The notes under the pieces were generated by a model that saw only the letters and a list, made by a program, of their open reading frames with translations, was not told the DNA's origin and searched no databases. 64,000 nucleotides of DNA, taken from contig NZ_VANS01000004.1 of assembly GCF_005887615.1 (NCBI RefSeq), positions 248,001 through 312,000 on the forward strand, written 5' to 3'. Position numbers and translations under genes: made by a program. This DNA comes from Sulfitobacter sabulilitoris. GTDB taxonomy: Bacteria > Pseudomonadota > Alphaproteobacteria > Rhodobacterales > Rhodobacteraceae. Positions within the stretch are counted from its first letter, which is position 1. The number at the start of each line of letters is the position of its first letter. Positions 17,644 through 26,511 of the stretch are shown in pieces.

Positions 17644-18417
17644 TCATAGCACGGGCGGCGCGGGTAATTCCAGAACCTCCGGCAATTGCACCGGCAAAGC
17701 GCCGCCACTCAAAAGCTCGGACAGCAGCGCGCGAGAGAACTCCCAAAGCGCCGCGTCATGAACAAGATGGTGAGTCAGGTAGCCAAGCGGTTCTTTTGCA
17801 TCGGTTTTTCCTGTCCGACGATCGGCGAGAATCGCCACCAGCCGAGCGATCAGAACATCGGCCTCGACCAGCCCGCGCGTGCCGCGCCAATCGATCGGGT
17901 CCAGATGGGTGTTGATCTGCGCAAGCCCCGGCACGGGCCATTCCGCGCCGCGCGGTGCAAAGGTCGACACCCCACCGTATCCTGCGGCCACCAGTGCCGG
18001 CAGATACCGCGCGTCGATCCGGTTCCAGGGCGGCACGAACACCGGCACCAGCCGCGCGCCGAAAAGGCTCTGCAACCGAACACGCCCCCGCCCCAACGCC
18101 TTTGCAGCACCCGGTCTGGGTGCCCCGAATTCCGCTTTCTTGTCGCCCTTGTCCGCGTGGTTGCGATGCGCCCAGCCGTGCACAAGCGGGATCAGACCGG
18201 GCTCTGCCGCAACCGCGTCCGCCAACCCTGCACTGGCCGGTTCGGGGATCACGGCGATATGGACGGGCAGCGCCAGGTCCCGCGATACCCGCGCCAAGCG
18301 ATCCAGCGCGGGCGTGTGCGACACGGCGTCATCGTCGCGCCACCATAGCGGCAGCGCGCGCCCGTCGGCCCGCCAAAGCGCAAGCTCCGCGCGCAGGAGG
18401 GGCCAGTCGGGCGTCAT
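17644..18417 (-). CDS. Polysaccharide-deacetylase-like protein
   Basis: A 257-residue protein with a NodB-like barrel. WWRDDDAV near residue 26 supplies the metal-binding aspartates, PVHIAVIPEPA the second strand, HGWAHRNHADKG the histidine motif, and VFVPPWNRID a later active-site motif. There is no signal peptide, so a cytoplasmic sugar substrate is likely. It is the last of six overlapping genes and overlaps the upstream glycosyltransferase by 4 bases. The role is probably N-deacetylation of a sugar in the glycan built by the cluster; that is inference. Confidence 0.85.
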   Translation of the reverse strand: MTPDWPLLRAELALWRADGRALPLWWRDDDAVSHTPALDRLARVSRDLALPVHIAVIPEPASAGLADAVAAEPGLIPLVHGWAHRNHADKGDKKAEFGAPRPGAAKALGRGRVRLQSLFGARLVPVFVPPWNRIDARYLPALVAAGYGGVSTFAPRGAEWPVPGLAQINTHLDPIDWRGTRGLVEADVLIARLVAILADRRTGKTDAKEPLGYLTHHLVHDAALWEFSRALLSELLSGGALPVQLPEVLELPAPPVL

Positions 18418-19553
18418 CGCAGGGCCGCCAGCAGATCGCGCGCAATCCGCACCGTCTGCGCGGCGCCGTCAAAGCCCTTGGCAGGCGGGCTTTGCCGGGG
18501 GCTGAGCAGCAGCCGTTCCACGCCATGCAAAAGGCTGAAGGCGGTCAGCTCGGCGGCAGGCAGGTGCAGGATGCCGGGCAGGCGCGACATCGCATCGGCG
18601 CGCAGCCCCTGTTCGACCTCGTCGCCCGCGTCAAAGGGAATGAAAAGCGCGGGTGTGCCCGCCTGCAACACATCCAGCGCCGTGTTGTAGCCGCACATCG
18701 ACACCGAAACCGCGGCGTGGTGCAGCATCTGGCGAAACTCCGGCCGCGCGGGTTCGATCAATGCGTTGGCCGGTGCCGAAGTCCGGCGGCGGGCGGCCGT
18801 CTTGGCGGCGTCGGCCCCGCCGATCAGCAGGCGCCAGCGGATGTCGGGCCGTTGAACGGCGGCCTGCAACGCGGCGTCAAAGATATGGGCCCCCACATCG
18901 CCGCCACCCGCGGTAACCAGAACTTCGCCGGCGCCAAGGCACCGATCGTCGCGCGCGGCGGCGGGTGGTGCGACGAACCCGGTATAGCGCAGCTTGCCCG
19001 CCAGCGCCGGCGACACCGGCCAGCTTGCCTCAAGCGGGGTAATGGCGGGATCGGAATGCACCAGAACGGCATCGTAGAACCGGGCCACAAGATCGTCGGC
19101 CAGTCGCGCCTTGGCGGGCTTTGACGGCGGAGCCAGGATGTCGCGTACCGACGCACAGATGGCCGGGCGGGGGCGCTGCGCGCTGGCGACCTCAAGCAGG
19201 TCGGTGAATTCATCCCGCAAGATGCGGCGGCCAAAGGGAAAAAGCTCCGTGATCAGCAGATCGGGCGCGGTCGCCTTGAACGCCCCGAGCAGCTGTTCGC
19301 GCCGCGCGGCCATCGTACCCGCATCCGCCGGGTCGCCCGCCGCATCCAGCAGACGCGCGAAATCGACCCCGTCCGAGCGCAGCGGCGCAAGCTGAACCAG
19401 CCGGATGCCGGTTGCATCCAGATGCGGCACGGGCCCCCCACCCGACACCACCGTCACCGCATCGCCCGCCGCCGCAAAGGCGCGGCCAAGGGTCAGCGCC
19501 CGCGACAGATGCCCGGTGCCCAACAGATGCGTGACCACGATCATCACGCGCAT
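18414..19553 (-). CDS. Glycosyltransferase, MurG-like GT-B fold
   Basis: A 379-residue GT-B enzyme. The N-terminal glycine motif is VTHLLGTGHLSRALTLGRAF and the nucleotide-sugar site is VSMCGYNTALDVLQAGTPAL followed by IPFDAGDEVEQGLRAD, as in MurG and COG4671-type transferases. There is no membrane segment. I start it at MRVMIVVTH (19553), 10 bases inside the phosphatase gene; the ATG at 19544 overlaps that stop by one base and is equally possible. It shares its architecture with the first gene of the cluster. Acceptor and donor are unknown. Confidence 0.87.
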   Translation of the reverse strand: MRVMIVVTHLLGTGHLSRALTLGRAFAAAGDAVTVVSGGGPVPHLDATGIRLVQLAPLRSDGVDFARLLDAAGDPADAGTMAARREQLLGAFKATAPDLLITELFPFGRRILRDEFTDLLEVASAQRPRPAICASVRDILAPPSKPAKARLADDLVARFYDAVLVHSDPAITPLEASWPVSPALAGKLRYTGFVAPPAAARDDRCLGAGEVLVTAGGGDVGAHIFDAALQAAVQRPDIRWRLLIGGADAAKTAARRRTSAPANALIEPARPEFRQMLHHAAVSVSMCGYNTALDVLQAGTPALFIPFDAGDEVEQGLRADAMSRLPGILHLPAAELTAFSLLHGVERLLLSPRQSPPAKGFDGAAQTVRIARDLLAALR

Positions 19554-20134
19554 GGCGGACGGGCCTCCAGCCGGATCGGCTCGGGCAGGGCGGTCCACCC
19601 CCGGTCCGACAGGGTGATGACATATAGCCTGTTGCGCTTGATCCGGAACGGCGCGGGGCCGTCAAAGCCCCAGCCTGTCGCATGCGCCAACAAGACCCGC
19701 ATCACGCCGATGTGGCAGATCGCAACGCTGTCGCGTGTCAATCCGCAGGCCCAGGGCACCAGCCGCGCCCGCAGATCGGCGGGGCTTTCACCGCCCGGCG
19801 GGCTATAGCCCCAGCCCCAGTGTTCGATGTCGCGGTAGCCGCTGAGCGGGTCGGCGCGCAGGTCGGCGCCGTGCAACCCTTCCCAGTCGCCCCAGTTCAT
19901 TTCCATCAGTGCCGGTTCGCAGCGCGCGGCGCGACCGGTCAGGTGGGCGGCGGTCTGGGCCGCGCGTTGCATGGGGCTGGCCCACAGGTCGGCATCATGC
20001 CACTCCGCAGGCAGGCGCAGCGCCTGCAGGTCCGCCGCGGCCTCCGGGTCCAACGGCATGTCGGTGCGGCCCTGAATCCGGCCCGCGCGGTTCCACGCGG
20101 TCGGACCGTGGCGCAGCAGTGCCAGCCGGATCAT
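19544..20134 (-). CDS. Histidine phosphatase family protein
   Basis: A 196-residue member of the phosphoglycerate-mutase/acid-phosphatase superfamily. The catalytic RHG is near the N-terminus (LALLRHGPTAWNRAGRIQG), with the second conserved region EMNWGDWEGLHG and a late histidine in VAICHIGVMRVLL. The start MIRLALL overlaps the next gene's stop by 4 bases. Inside a glycosyltransferase cluster the likely substrate is a sugar phosphate or a phosphorylated nucleotide sugar, as with GmhB- or CobC-like enzymes; this is inference. Confidence 0.9.
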   Translation of the reverse strand: MIRLALLRHGPTAWNRAGRIQGRTDMPLDPEAAADLQALRLPAEWHDADLWASPMQRAAQTAAHLTGRAARCEPALMEMNWGDWEGLHGADLRADPLSGYRDIEHWGWGYSPPGGESPADLRARLVPWACGLTRDSVAICHIGVMRVLLAHATGWGFDGPAPFRIKRNRLYVITLSDRGWTALPEPIRLEARPPCA

Positions 20135-21204
20135 GCCAGCACCCGGCGCAGACATTGGTGCAACGTCCAGCTGGCCGCGGGCATCAGGTGGTGCTTGGCG
20201 ACATGGTCGCGCGCGGCGTCCGCCTCCGCGGCCCGATCCGCGGGACGGTCAAGCAGCGCCGCGATGCGTGCGGCCAGCGCCGGCGCGCCGGCCGCCGGGG
20301 TGGGATGCGCCGCCGGGGCCAGAACGTCGCGCACACCGGGGCGGTCCTGTGCCACGACCGGCAGCCCATGCGCCTGCGCCTCGAGATAGCTCAGGCCGAA
20401 GGCTTCGTTCACGCCGGGCCAGAGCAGCAGGCGCGCGTGCCGGTAGCGCGCCTGCAGGGCGTCGGCGTCAAGCACCCCCAGCAGGCGCACCCGCGCCCCG
20501 AATGGCGCCATCATGTCCTCCACCGCCGCGCGGTGCTGGCCGCCGCCCGCGATATCCAGCCGCCAGTCGCGGTTGTCCAGCAGTGCCAGCGTGTCGGCGA
20601 TCAGGCGATACGACGCCAGCTTGTCCGCGGAACGCATCATGCCGACGCTCAGCATAGGGCCGGACCCGTCAGAGGCCGCAGGCAGGTCCGCACGGGGCAG
20701 GAAAGGCCGCAGATGGACCAGCTCTTGCCCGTCGGGCGCGCGATCCCGCAGGGCCACGGCGTCGTGTTGCGTGACATAGCAGATCGCCCTGGCGGCATCG
20801 CAGGCATCCTCGGCCGCGCGCGCAAAGCGGTCCCAGGGGCCGCTCAGCCGTTTGCCGGCGCGGGTCGCCTCGACCAGCAGATAGGGGATGTTCAGCGCCC
20901 GGGCGACCGGCGGACCGATCAGGTCGGGGGCCTTGTAGTAGTTGTGATAGCTGATCCAGGCCTGCCAGCCCGCCACCCGACCCTCGGCGCTCAGCCGGGC
21001 GACCTCCTGGCGCGCGGCGGCGGCCAGCCGGTCCTGTATCGCCGTGTCGCCGTGCCCGTCATAGATCCGCACGTCAGAGGCCAGGTCGACCCGCGCGCCC
21101 CCCAGCTTGAGCGCCTGCATCAAGGCGCGCGCCATTGCGCGGTCGCCTGACGGGGTCGGGTGGCAGGGCGGTTTCATCGGGGCATAGAACGCCAGTCGGG
21201 TCAT
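20131..21204 (-). CDS. Glycosyltransferase family 4 (first of two)
   Basis: A 357-residue GT-B enzyme. The N-terminal half begins FYAPMKPPCHPTPSGDRAMA, typical of retaining GT4 enzymes. The C-terminal half has the nucleotide-sugar motif GVNEAFGLSYLEAQAHGLPV, with the E-x7-E pair, followed by VAQDRPGVRDVLAP. It overlaps its neighbours by 4 bases on each side. It should add one sugar from a nucleotide donor on the cytoplasmic face. Confidence 0.9.
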   Translation of the reverse strand: MTRLAFYAPMKPPCHPTPSGDRAMARALMQALKLGGARVDLASDVRIYDGHGDTAIQDRLAAAARQEVARLSAEGRVAGWQAWISYHNYYKAPDLIGPPVARALNIPYLLVEATRAGKRLSGPWDRFARAAEDACDAARAICYVTQHDAVALRDRAPDGQELVHLRPFLPRADLPAASDGSGPMLSVGMMRSADKLASYRLIADTLALLDNRDWRLDIAGGGQHRAAVEDMMAPFGARVRLLGVLDADALQARYRHARLLLWPGVNEAFGLSYLEAQAHGLPVVAQDRPGVRDVLAPAAHPTPAAGAPALAARIAALLDRPADRAAEADAARDHVAKHHLMPAASWTLHQCLRRVLA

Positions 21205-22448
21205 GGCGCGCGCTCCAGCAGGTCGCGCAGCCGGCGGTGCAGGCGGGCAATGCCCGGCGCCATCATGAAGTCGGCGCGCAGCCGGTCATAGGCCGCCTCC
21301 GCCATCGCGGGGCCGATCGCGGGATCGGCGGCAAACCGGCGGATGGCGGCGGCCAGCGCCTCCGGCGCGTCGTCGCTGAGCAGGCCATGCACGCCGCTGT
21401 CGATGAATTCGGGAATGGCGGATACCGGCGTCGAAAGGATCGGAAGCTTCTGGCTCGCCGCTTCCATCAGCACGTTGGGCAGGCCGTCGCGGTCACCGTC
21501 GCGGGCCACCCGGCTGGGCAGCACGAACAGGTCGGCGGCGCGCATCGCGGCGATGACCTGTGGCTGATCGCAGGCCCCCTGCCATGCGATCCGGTCCGCG
21601 ACGCCATGCTCCGCCGCGAGGCCGCGCATCTGCGCATCCAGCGCGCCACCGCCGATGTGGGTGAAATGCCAGTCCAGATCAGCCGGCAGCAGGGCCAGCG
21701 CGGCGATCAGCCGGTCAAACCCCTTCTTTTCCACGAGTCGCCCCACCGACATCAGGCGCAGGGGCGCACCGGGCGCGCGCGCCGCGCGGTCGGGCGGCGG
21801 CGGAAACCGGTCAAGGTCAAGCCCGTGATAGATCAGGTCGACCCGGTCGCCGTCGCCCGCCAGCTTGCGCAGATGCGCCGCCCCGAACCCGGTGCAGGTC
21901 GCGCCGAAGGTCGCGCCATGCGTGTCGGCCGACAGCTTTTCGCGCAGTTCCCACTCCGGCGAGGTCCAGATATCCTTGGCATGGGCCGAATAGGACCACG
22001 GCAGCCCGCGCAGGATCGCGGCATACCGCGCGACGGACGCGGGCGTGTGCAGGAAATGCGCATAGATCCCTCGCGTGCCCGGCGGCAATTCCTGTGCCAT
22101 GACGCAGGCCTGCCCCCAGCGCCGGCGCCGGTTGGGCGTGTCGTCGCGCGCCAGATCGGCGGCATAGATGGCGGCGGCGGCGTCGAACCCCGGCAGGTCG
22201 GCGGCAGCCCCCATTGCCCGCGCCACGCGGCGGGGCTCGTCGCGCAGGTATTCGGGCAGATAGCGCAGGTTGGCGCGCAGGCGGTCGTGCAGCGGATGCG
22301 TCTTGGTGTCGGTGGGGTGGCGCAGCGACCATATGTCGAACCGCAGGCCGGCCTCTTCCAGCGCGACCAGCTCTTGCGCGATAAAGGTTTCCGACAGGCG
22401 CGGCCAACCCTTGACCACCACCGCCAGCGTCGGGTCGGTTGCGGTCAT
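21201..22448 (-). CDS. Glycosyltransferase family 4 (second of two)
   Basis: A 415-residue GT4 enzyme. It starts VVVKGWPRLSETFIAQELVA, a motif common in exopolysaccharide transferases such as AmsK and WcaL types. The C-terminal part carries RLVEKKGFDRLIAALALLPA and LPSRVARDGDRDGLPNVLMEA followed by SQKLPILSTPVSAIPEFI. It overlaps both neighbours by 4 bases. The family resemblance to colanic-acid-type transferases suggests a secreted or surface polysaccharide. Confidence 0.92.
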   Translation of the reverse strand: MTATDPTLAVVVKGWPRLSETFIAQELVALEEAGLRFDIWSLRHPTDTKTHPLHDRLRANLRYLPEYLRDEPRRVARAMGAAADLPGFDAAAAIYAADLARDDTPNRRRRWGQACVMAQELPPGTRGIYAHFLHTPASVARYAAILRGLPWSYSAHAKDIWTSPEWELREKLSADTHGATFGATCTGFGAAHLRKLAGDGDRVDLIYHGLDLDRFPPPPDRAARAPGAPLRLMSVGRLVEKKGFDRLIAALALLPADLDWHFTHIGGGALDAQMRGLAAEHGVADRIAWQGACDQPQVIAAMRAADLFVLPSRVARDGDRDGLPNVLMEAASQKLPILSTPVSAIPEFIDSGVHGLLSDDAPEALAAAIRRFAADPAIGPAMAEAAYDRLRADFMMAPGIARLHRRLRDLLERAP

Positions 22449-23704
22449 TCCGCCTCCTGACGTGCCATCAAAAGGCCCGCCCGCGCGACCACGTAATCCA
22501 ACCCGTCCAACAACCCGTCAGAGCCCGCCTGCGACGGTTTGGGCTGCTGCGGCAGGGCGCGGATCGCGTCGATCATCGCTTGCGGCGTCATGCCGTCGCG
22601 GGTCTCCTCGAGCATCCTCACAAGGCCCATCTCCTCGGCGCGGGCGGCCCGGATCCATTGCTCCAGCCGGGGCACGGTGCGCGGTACGATCACGGCGGGC
22701 TTGTCGAACGACAAGACCTCGCAGAACGTGTTGTAACCGCCCATCGACACGACGCCCAATGCGCCGGCGAACAGCGCCTCGATCCGGCTGTCGAACCCCG
22801 TGGCCGTGACCCGCCCGCCAAGCCGGGCGACCCGCGCGTCGAACCTGGCGCGCACCTCGCCCGACAGGAACGGACCATAGACCAGCACCGCGTCCGGCAG
22901 ATCGGTCGCCGCCTGTTCATAGGCGGACAGCACCAGGTTCACCATCGCCTGGCCGTCGCCGCCCCCACCGGGCGTGATCAGGACATAGGGCGTGGTGGGC
23001 GCCGGGGCGGCATCGGTCACTTCGCGCCGCAGATACCCCGTCCAGTGCATCCGCGCGCGCGTGGCATCCGACAAGAGCAGACCGCGCGTGGGGTCGTAAA
23101 AGCGTTTCAACCCGTAAACCCAGATTTCATCGTAGAATTGCTCCGTCGCCTCGATCGCGCCCTTGCGCGCCCATTCGGCGGCCAGAACCTCCGGTTGGTC
23201 GAGCACATCCCGAAGCCCCAGAACGCAACGCGTCCTGCCGCGGGTGCGCAGCGCATCCAGCGTCGGCAGCAATTCGCCGCGAAACCCGGTGGGTTCCTTG
23301 TCCACGATCAGAAGGTCGGGGTCGTATTGCTCGACCGCCGACCGGATCAGCCCTGCGCGCATCGCCGTGGTCTCGTCGATATCAAGGCCCAGCGTCTGGC
23401 TGACATAGGTGCCGTCCGGCAGCTTGGTCACGCCCGGCAGGCGCATGTGGTCCACCCGTTCGGGAAAGGTGAATCGCCCCGCGACCGGCGATCCGGTCAG
23501 GATGATGGCCGATGCCGTCGGGTCCGAGGCGGTCAGCGCAGAGGCCAGCGCGCGGCTGCGCCGCAGGTGCCCCAACCCGAAGGTGTCATGGCTGTAAAGC
23601 ACGATCCGGCGTGACCGTTCCGGCGCGGACAGGCTGCGGCCCGCTGTGTCGGCGCGGGTCGCGGCTGGCATGTCGCGGCGCGTGATATCCGTTTGTTGTC
23701 GCAT
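22445..23704 (-). CDS. Glycosyltransferase, COG4671 type
   Basis: A 419-residue GT-B enzyme that opens the six-gene cluster. After a 35-residue disordered start, IVLYSHDTFGLGHLRRSRAL is the glycine-rich acceptor loop. The donor-site region is GVVSMGGYNTFCEVLSFDKP followed by IVPRTVPRLEQWIRA. The same architecture is seen at 18414-19553. It is transcribed away from the mechanosensitive-channel gene and should carry the promoter for the whole cluster in the 379 bases upstream. Confidence 0.9.
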   Translation of the reverse strand: MRQQTDITRRDMPAATRADTAGRSLSAPERSRRIVLYSHDTFGLGHLRRSRALASALTASDPTASAIILTGSPVAGRFTFPERVDHMRLPGVTKLPDGTYVSQTLGLDIDETTAMRAGLIRSAVEQYDPDLLIVDKEPTGFRGELLPTLDALRTRGRTRCVLGLRDVLDQPEVLAAEWARKGAIEATEQFYDEIWVYGLKRFYDPTRGLLLSDATRARMHWTGYLRREVTDAAPAPTTPYVLITPGGGGDGQAMVNLVLSAYEQAATDLPDAVLVYGPFLSGEVRARFDARVARLGGRVTATGFDSRIEALFAGALGVVSMGGYNTFCEVLSFDKPAVIVPRTVPRLEQWIRAARAEEMGLVRMLEETRDGMTPQAMIDAIRALPQQPKPSQAGSDGLLDGLDYVVARAGLLMARQEAE

Positions 23705-24083
23705 GTCAGAGCCTCAGATCGCTGCCCGATACGCCCAAAGACCGCGGCCTGGCAACTCGTCGCGCCACCGCGGTATCCGTTGCGTGAAATGCTCCGGCTG
23801 TGGGGGCGAGTATAAAGCGGAATGCCGTGGGCGAACTGACAAATGCCATCCTGAAAACGATAATCCTGTCGCGCGACGGGGGCATTGGCATGGGCTGGTC
23901 CTCGGGGTCGTGATGGCAGGCGCGGGCCCAATTCGTACACTGTAAACGCTATGGCACAAAATGTATCGGCTTGCAAAAGGCCGTACCCTGCTGCCTTTGC
24001 CCAAATTTCTGTGCAATTGCAATGCACACCGGGCTGTCGTAGCGTTCCGGTCGGACATCCCCAGCCGCGGAGCCTTTGCCAAG
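23705..24083. promoter_or_regulatory. Divergent intergenic region, glycan cluster / MscS channel
   Basis: 379 bases without a credible gene; the open frame that runs through its right half only extends the channel gene beyond its signal peptide. It must hold the promoter of the glycan cluster and that of the channel. The clearest feature is the dyad at 24010-24028, listed separately. I saw no other convincing structure. Confidence 0.6.
24010..24028. promoter_or_regulatory. 19-bp dyad TGTGCA-N7-TGCACA
   Basis: TGTGCA (24010-24015) and TGCACA (24023-24028) are perfect inverted arms around ATTGCAA, itself nearly palindromic. It lies 56 bases before the start codon of the MscS-type gene. The layout fits a dimeric repressor or activator site. 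The cognate regulator is unknown. Confidence 0.5.
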
Positions 24084-26507
24084 ATGCGTTTGATCCTTTT
24101 GACCCTTGGCCTTGTGGCATGTCTTGTGGCGATCATCGCGGCCCCCGACCGGGCCGGCGCGCAATCGCTTGGGTCGCTGTTTGCCCCCGGTGCATCCGCC
24201 ACCGCGACCGAAGCGGACGCGGAGGCGGCCCGCGTCGAAGAGATCATGCGCCAGGCGCGGGAAAACGGTGTCGGCGTGGTCGTGATCGACACGCAGGGCA
24301 ACATGCTGTCGGGTGCCGGCACGCAGGCGCAGACCGGGGCCTTCGTGGATTCCGATGGCCCCGAAAGCAGTCACCTGATGGCGCGTCAGGACAAGCTGCT
24401 GCAATTCCGCGCCGCTTTGATCGAGCGGATCCTGCAACTGCCCAATGCCTTCAACGAGGTGATCTATATCCTGCGGGCGGCAAGCCCCGACGGCACGATC
24501 TTTGCCTTCGTCAAGGCGATGCTGATCTCGCTGGCGCTGTTTGGCGTCGGCATGGTCGTTGAGGCGCAGATCTACGGCAAGCGCATGGCCAAAAGGTTCG
24601 TCGTGGCGCGCACGATGTCGAACCCCCAAGGGTATCGGGAAAAGATGCCGTGGCTGGTGTTCCGGTTCTTCATGGGCGTGATCGGCATCCTGGTGTCGAT
24701 GGTCGTGGCCTATGTTCTGGGCACTCTGATCTTCGGCCCGCTCGAGGACACGGCGATGCAATTCACGGTCGCCATCGTCAATGCCGCCTACTTCTTCAGC
24801 CGCATTACGGCGGGCGTGTGGCGCATGGTGCTCAGCCCCTACATGGAGCAATACCGCATTCCGGTCCTCAGCAACCGCGATGCGAAACGCCTGCACAACT
24901 GGCTGTGGATCCTGGCCACCTTCGACATCTGCGCGATCCTGTTCGGCATCTGGATCGGGGAACTGGGCCTGAACTACGATGTCTACGCGTTCCTGTCCTC
25001 GCTCTTGTCGGCCCTGATCGTGCTGGTGAATATCCTGATGGTGCTGGTCAACCGGCGCGCCATCACCAACGCCATCCGCGGCGGCAAACCCGTGACCGAG
25101 GTCAGCTGGATCGCGCGTGTCCTGTCCAACATATGGGCCCCGGTCGTGATCCTCTACGTGATCTTCGCGTGGTTCGAGCTGACCTACGATCTGGTGCTGG
25201 GCAACCCCAGTTCGATCCCCCTGATCGCGGGCGCCTACGGCATCACCATGTCGATCATCGTTGTCTACGGCATCATCAACTACGTCATCGAACGCAGTTT
25301 CGAACGTGCGCGCCTGATGCGGCAGATGAACGCCGATGAAAGCTCGGATGGCGGCGACGACGCCCCTGCCGCCGCCGAGGCCGATGCCGACGCCGATCTG
25401 ACCGCGGCCGAAGCAGAGGCCCGCGCCGCGATGAAGCCGCGTCAAAGCCTGACCACCTTCGAGGCGCTGGCGCGCCGGGTCGCGGCGATCCTTGCCTTTG
25501 TCGCGGGCACCTATGCCTTCTTTTTCATCTGGGACAACAACAGCGCGCGCATGGTGGAATCCTTTGCCGACCGGTTGCTGGACGTGATGGTCATCATCTT
25601 CATCGGCTATATCGTCTATCACGCCTTTCGCATCTGGATCGACGGCAAGATCGCGGAGGAACAGGGTGACGAGGAGGACGAGGCCGAACTGGGGGACGAG
25701 GGCAGCGCCGCCTCCAGCGCCAGCCGGCTGGCGACCCTGCTGCCGCTGTTTCGCAACTTCATCCTGATCCTTGTGCTGGTCACGATCGTGCTGATCATCC
25801 TGCTCGAGGTCGGTATCAACGTGGGCCCCTTGTTCGCCGGTGCGGGCGTGATCGGGGTCGCCGTGGGCTTCGGCAGTCAGGCGCTGGTGCGCGACATCTT
25901 TTCGGGCGGTTTCTTTTTGTTCGACGATGCGTTTCGCAAGGGCGAATACCTGGATGTGGGCGGTGTCAAAGGCACGGTTGAAAAGATCAGCGTCCGGTCG
26001 TTCCAGTTGCGTCACCACCTGGGCGCGCTGCACACCATCCCCTTTGGCGAGATCCAGGTGATGACCAACTATTCGCGCGATTGGGTGATCATGAAGCTGC
26101 CCCTGCGCGTGACCTATGACACCGACGTGGAAAAGGTGCGCAAGCTGATCAAGAAGCTGGGCATCGCGCTGTTGGACGATCCGGTGATCGGTGACAATTT
26201 CATCCAGCCGCTGAAATCGCAGGGCGTGATCGAAATGCAGGACAGCGCGATGATCATCCGGGTGAAATTCATGACCAAGCCCGGCGATCAATGGCTGGTG
26301 CGCAAGAAGGTCTACGAGGAAATCCGCGCCCTGTTCGAGCGCGAAGGCATCCGGTTCGCGCATCGCGAGGTCACGGTGCGGCTGGCCGACGGCAAGGTAG
26401 AGGACCTGAGCGAGGAAGAGCGCAATGCCGTCACCGCCGCGGCACAGGCGTCGATCGAGGAAGAGATGCTCGAAGGGCCGGAAAACGCCGGCGGCGACGA
26501 CCGCTAA
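24084..26507 (+). CDS. Large mechanosensitive ion channel (MscS family)
   Basis: An 807-residue inner-membrane protein. A signal peptide (MRLILLTLGLVACLVAIIAA, cleavage near AGAQ) and a periplasmic segment (to about 150) precede roughly ten membrane helices. An acidic loop lies near 425-445. The MscS core is at about 575-770: the pore helix AGAGVIGVAVGFGSQALVRD, then GGFFLFDDAFRKGEYLDVGG and the beta domain VKGTVEKISVRSFQLR. Such channels release solutes on hypo-osmotic shock. I chose the ATG at 24084 because it starts the signal peptide; the frame extends 41 codons further upstream. Confidence 0.93.
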   Translation: MRLILLTLGLVACLVAIIAAPDRAGAQSLGSLFAPGASATATEADAEAARVEEIMRQARENGVGVVVIDTQGNMLSGAGTQAQTGAFVDSDGPESSHLMARQDKLLQFRAALIERILQLPNAFNEVIYILRAASPDGTIFAFVKAMLISLALFGVGMVVEAQIYGKRMAKRFVVARTMSNPQGYREKMPWLVFRFFMGVIGILVSMVVAYVLGTLIFGPLEDTAMQFTVAIVNAAYFFSRITAGVWRMVLSPYMEQYRIPVLSNRDAKRLHNWLWILATFDICAILFGIWIGELGLNYDVYAFLSSLLSALIVLVNILMVLVNRRAITNAIRGGKPVTEVSWIARVLSNIWAPVVILYVIFAWFELTYDLVLGNPSSIPLIAGAYGITMSIIVVYGIINYVIERSFERARLMRQMNADESSDGGDDAPAAAEADADADLTAAEAEARAAMKPRQSLTTFEALARRVAAILAFVAGTYAFFFIWDNNSARMVESFADRLLDVMVIIFIGYIVYHAFRIWIDGKIAEEQGDEEDEAELGDEGSAASSASRLATLLPLFRNFILILVLVTIVLIILLEVGINVGPLFAGAGVIGVAVGFGSQALVRDIFSGGFFLFDDAFRKGEYLDVGGVKGTVEKISVRSFQLRHHLGALHTIPFGEIQVMTNYSRDWVIMKLPLRVTYDTDVEKVRKLIKKLGIALLDDPVIGDNFIQPLKSQGVIEMQDSAMIIRVKFMTKPGDQWLVRKKVYEEIRALFEREGIRFAHREVTVRLADGKVEDLSEEERNAVTAAAQASIEEEMLEGPENAGGDDR

Positions 26508-26511
26508 GCGG

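Noticed and set aside
23949-26363. 804-codon open frame on the minus strand
   Set aside because: It runs antisense through the MscS-type gene, has no start context or recognisable domain, and its His/Asp/Arg-rich composition is that of a GC-rich shadow frame.
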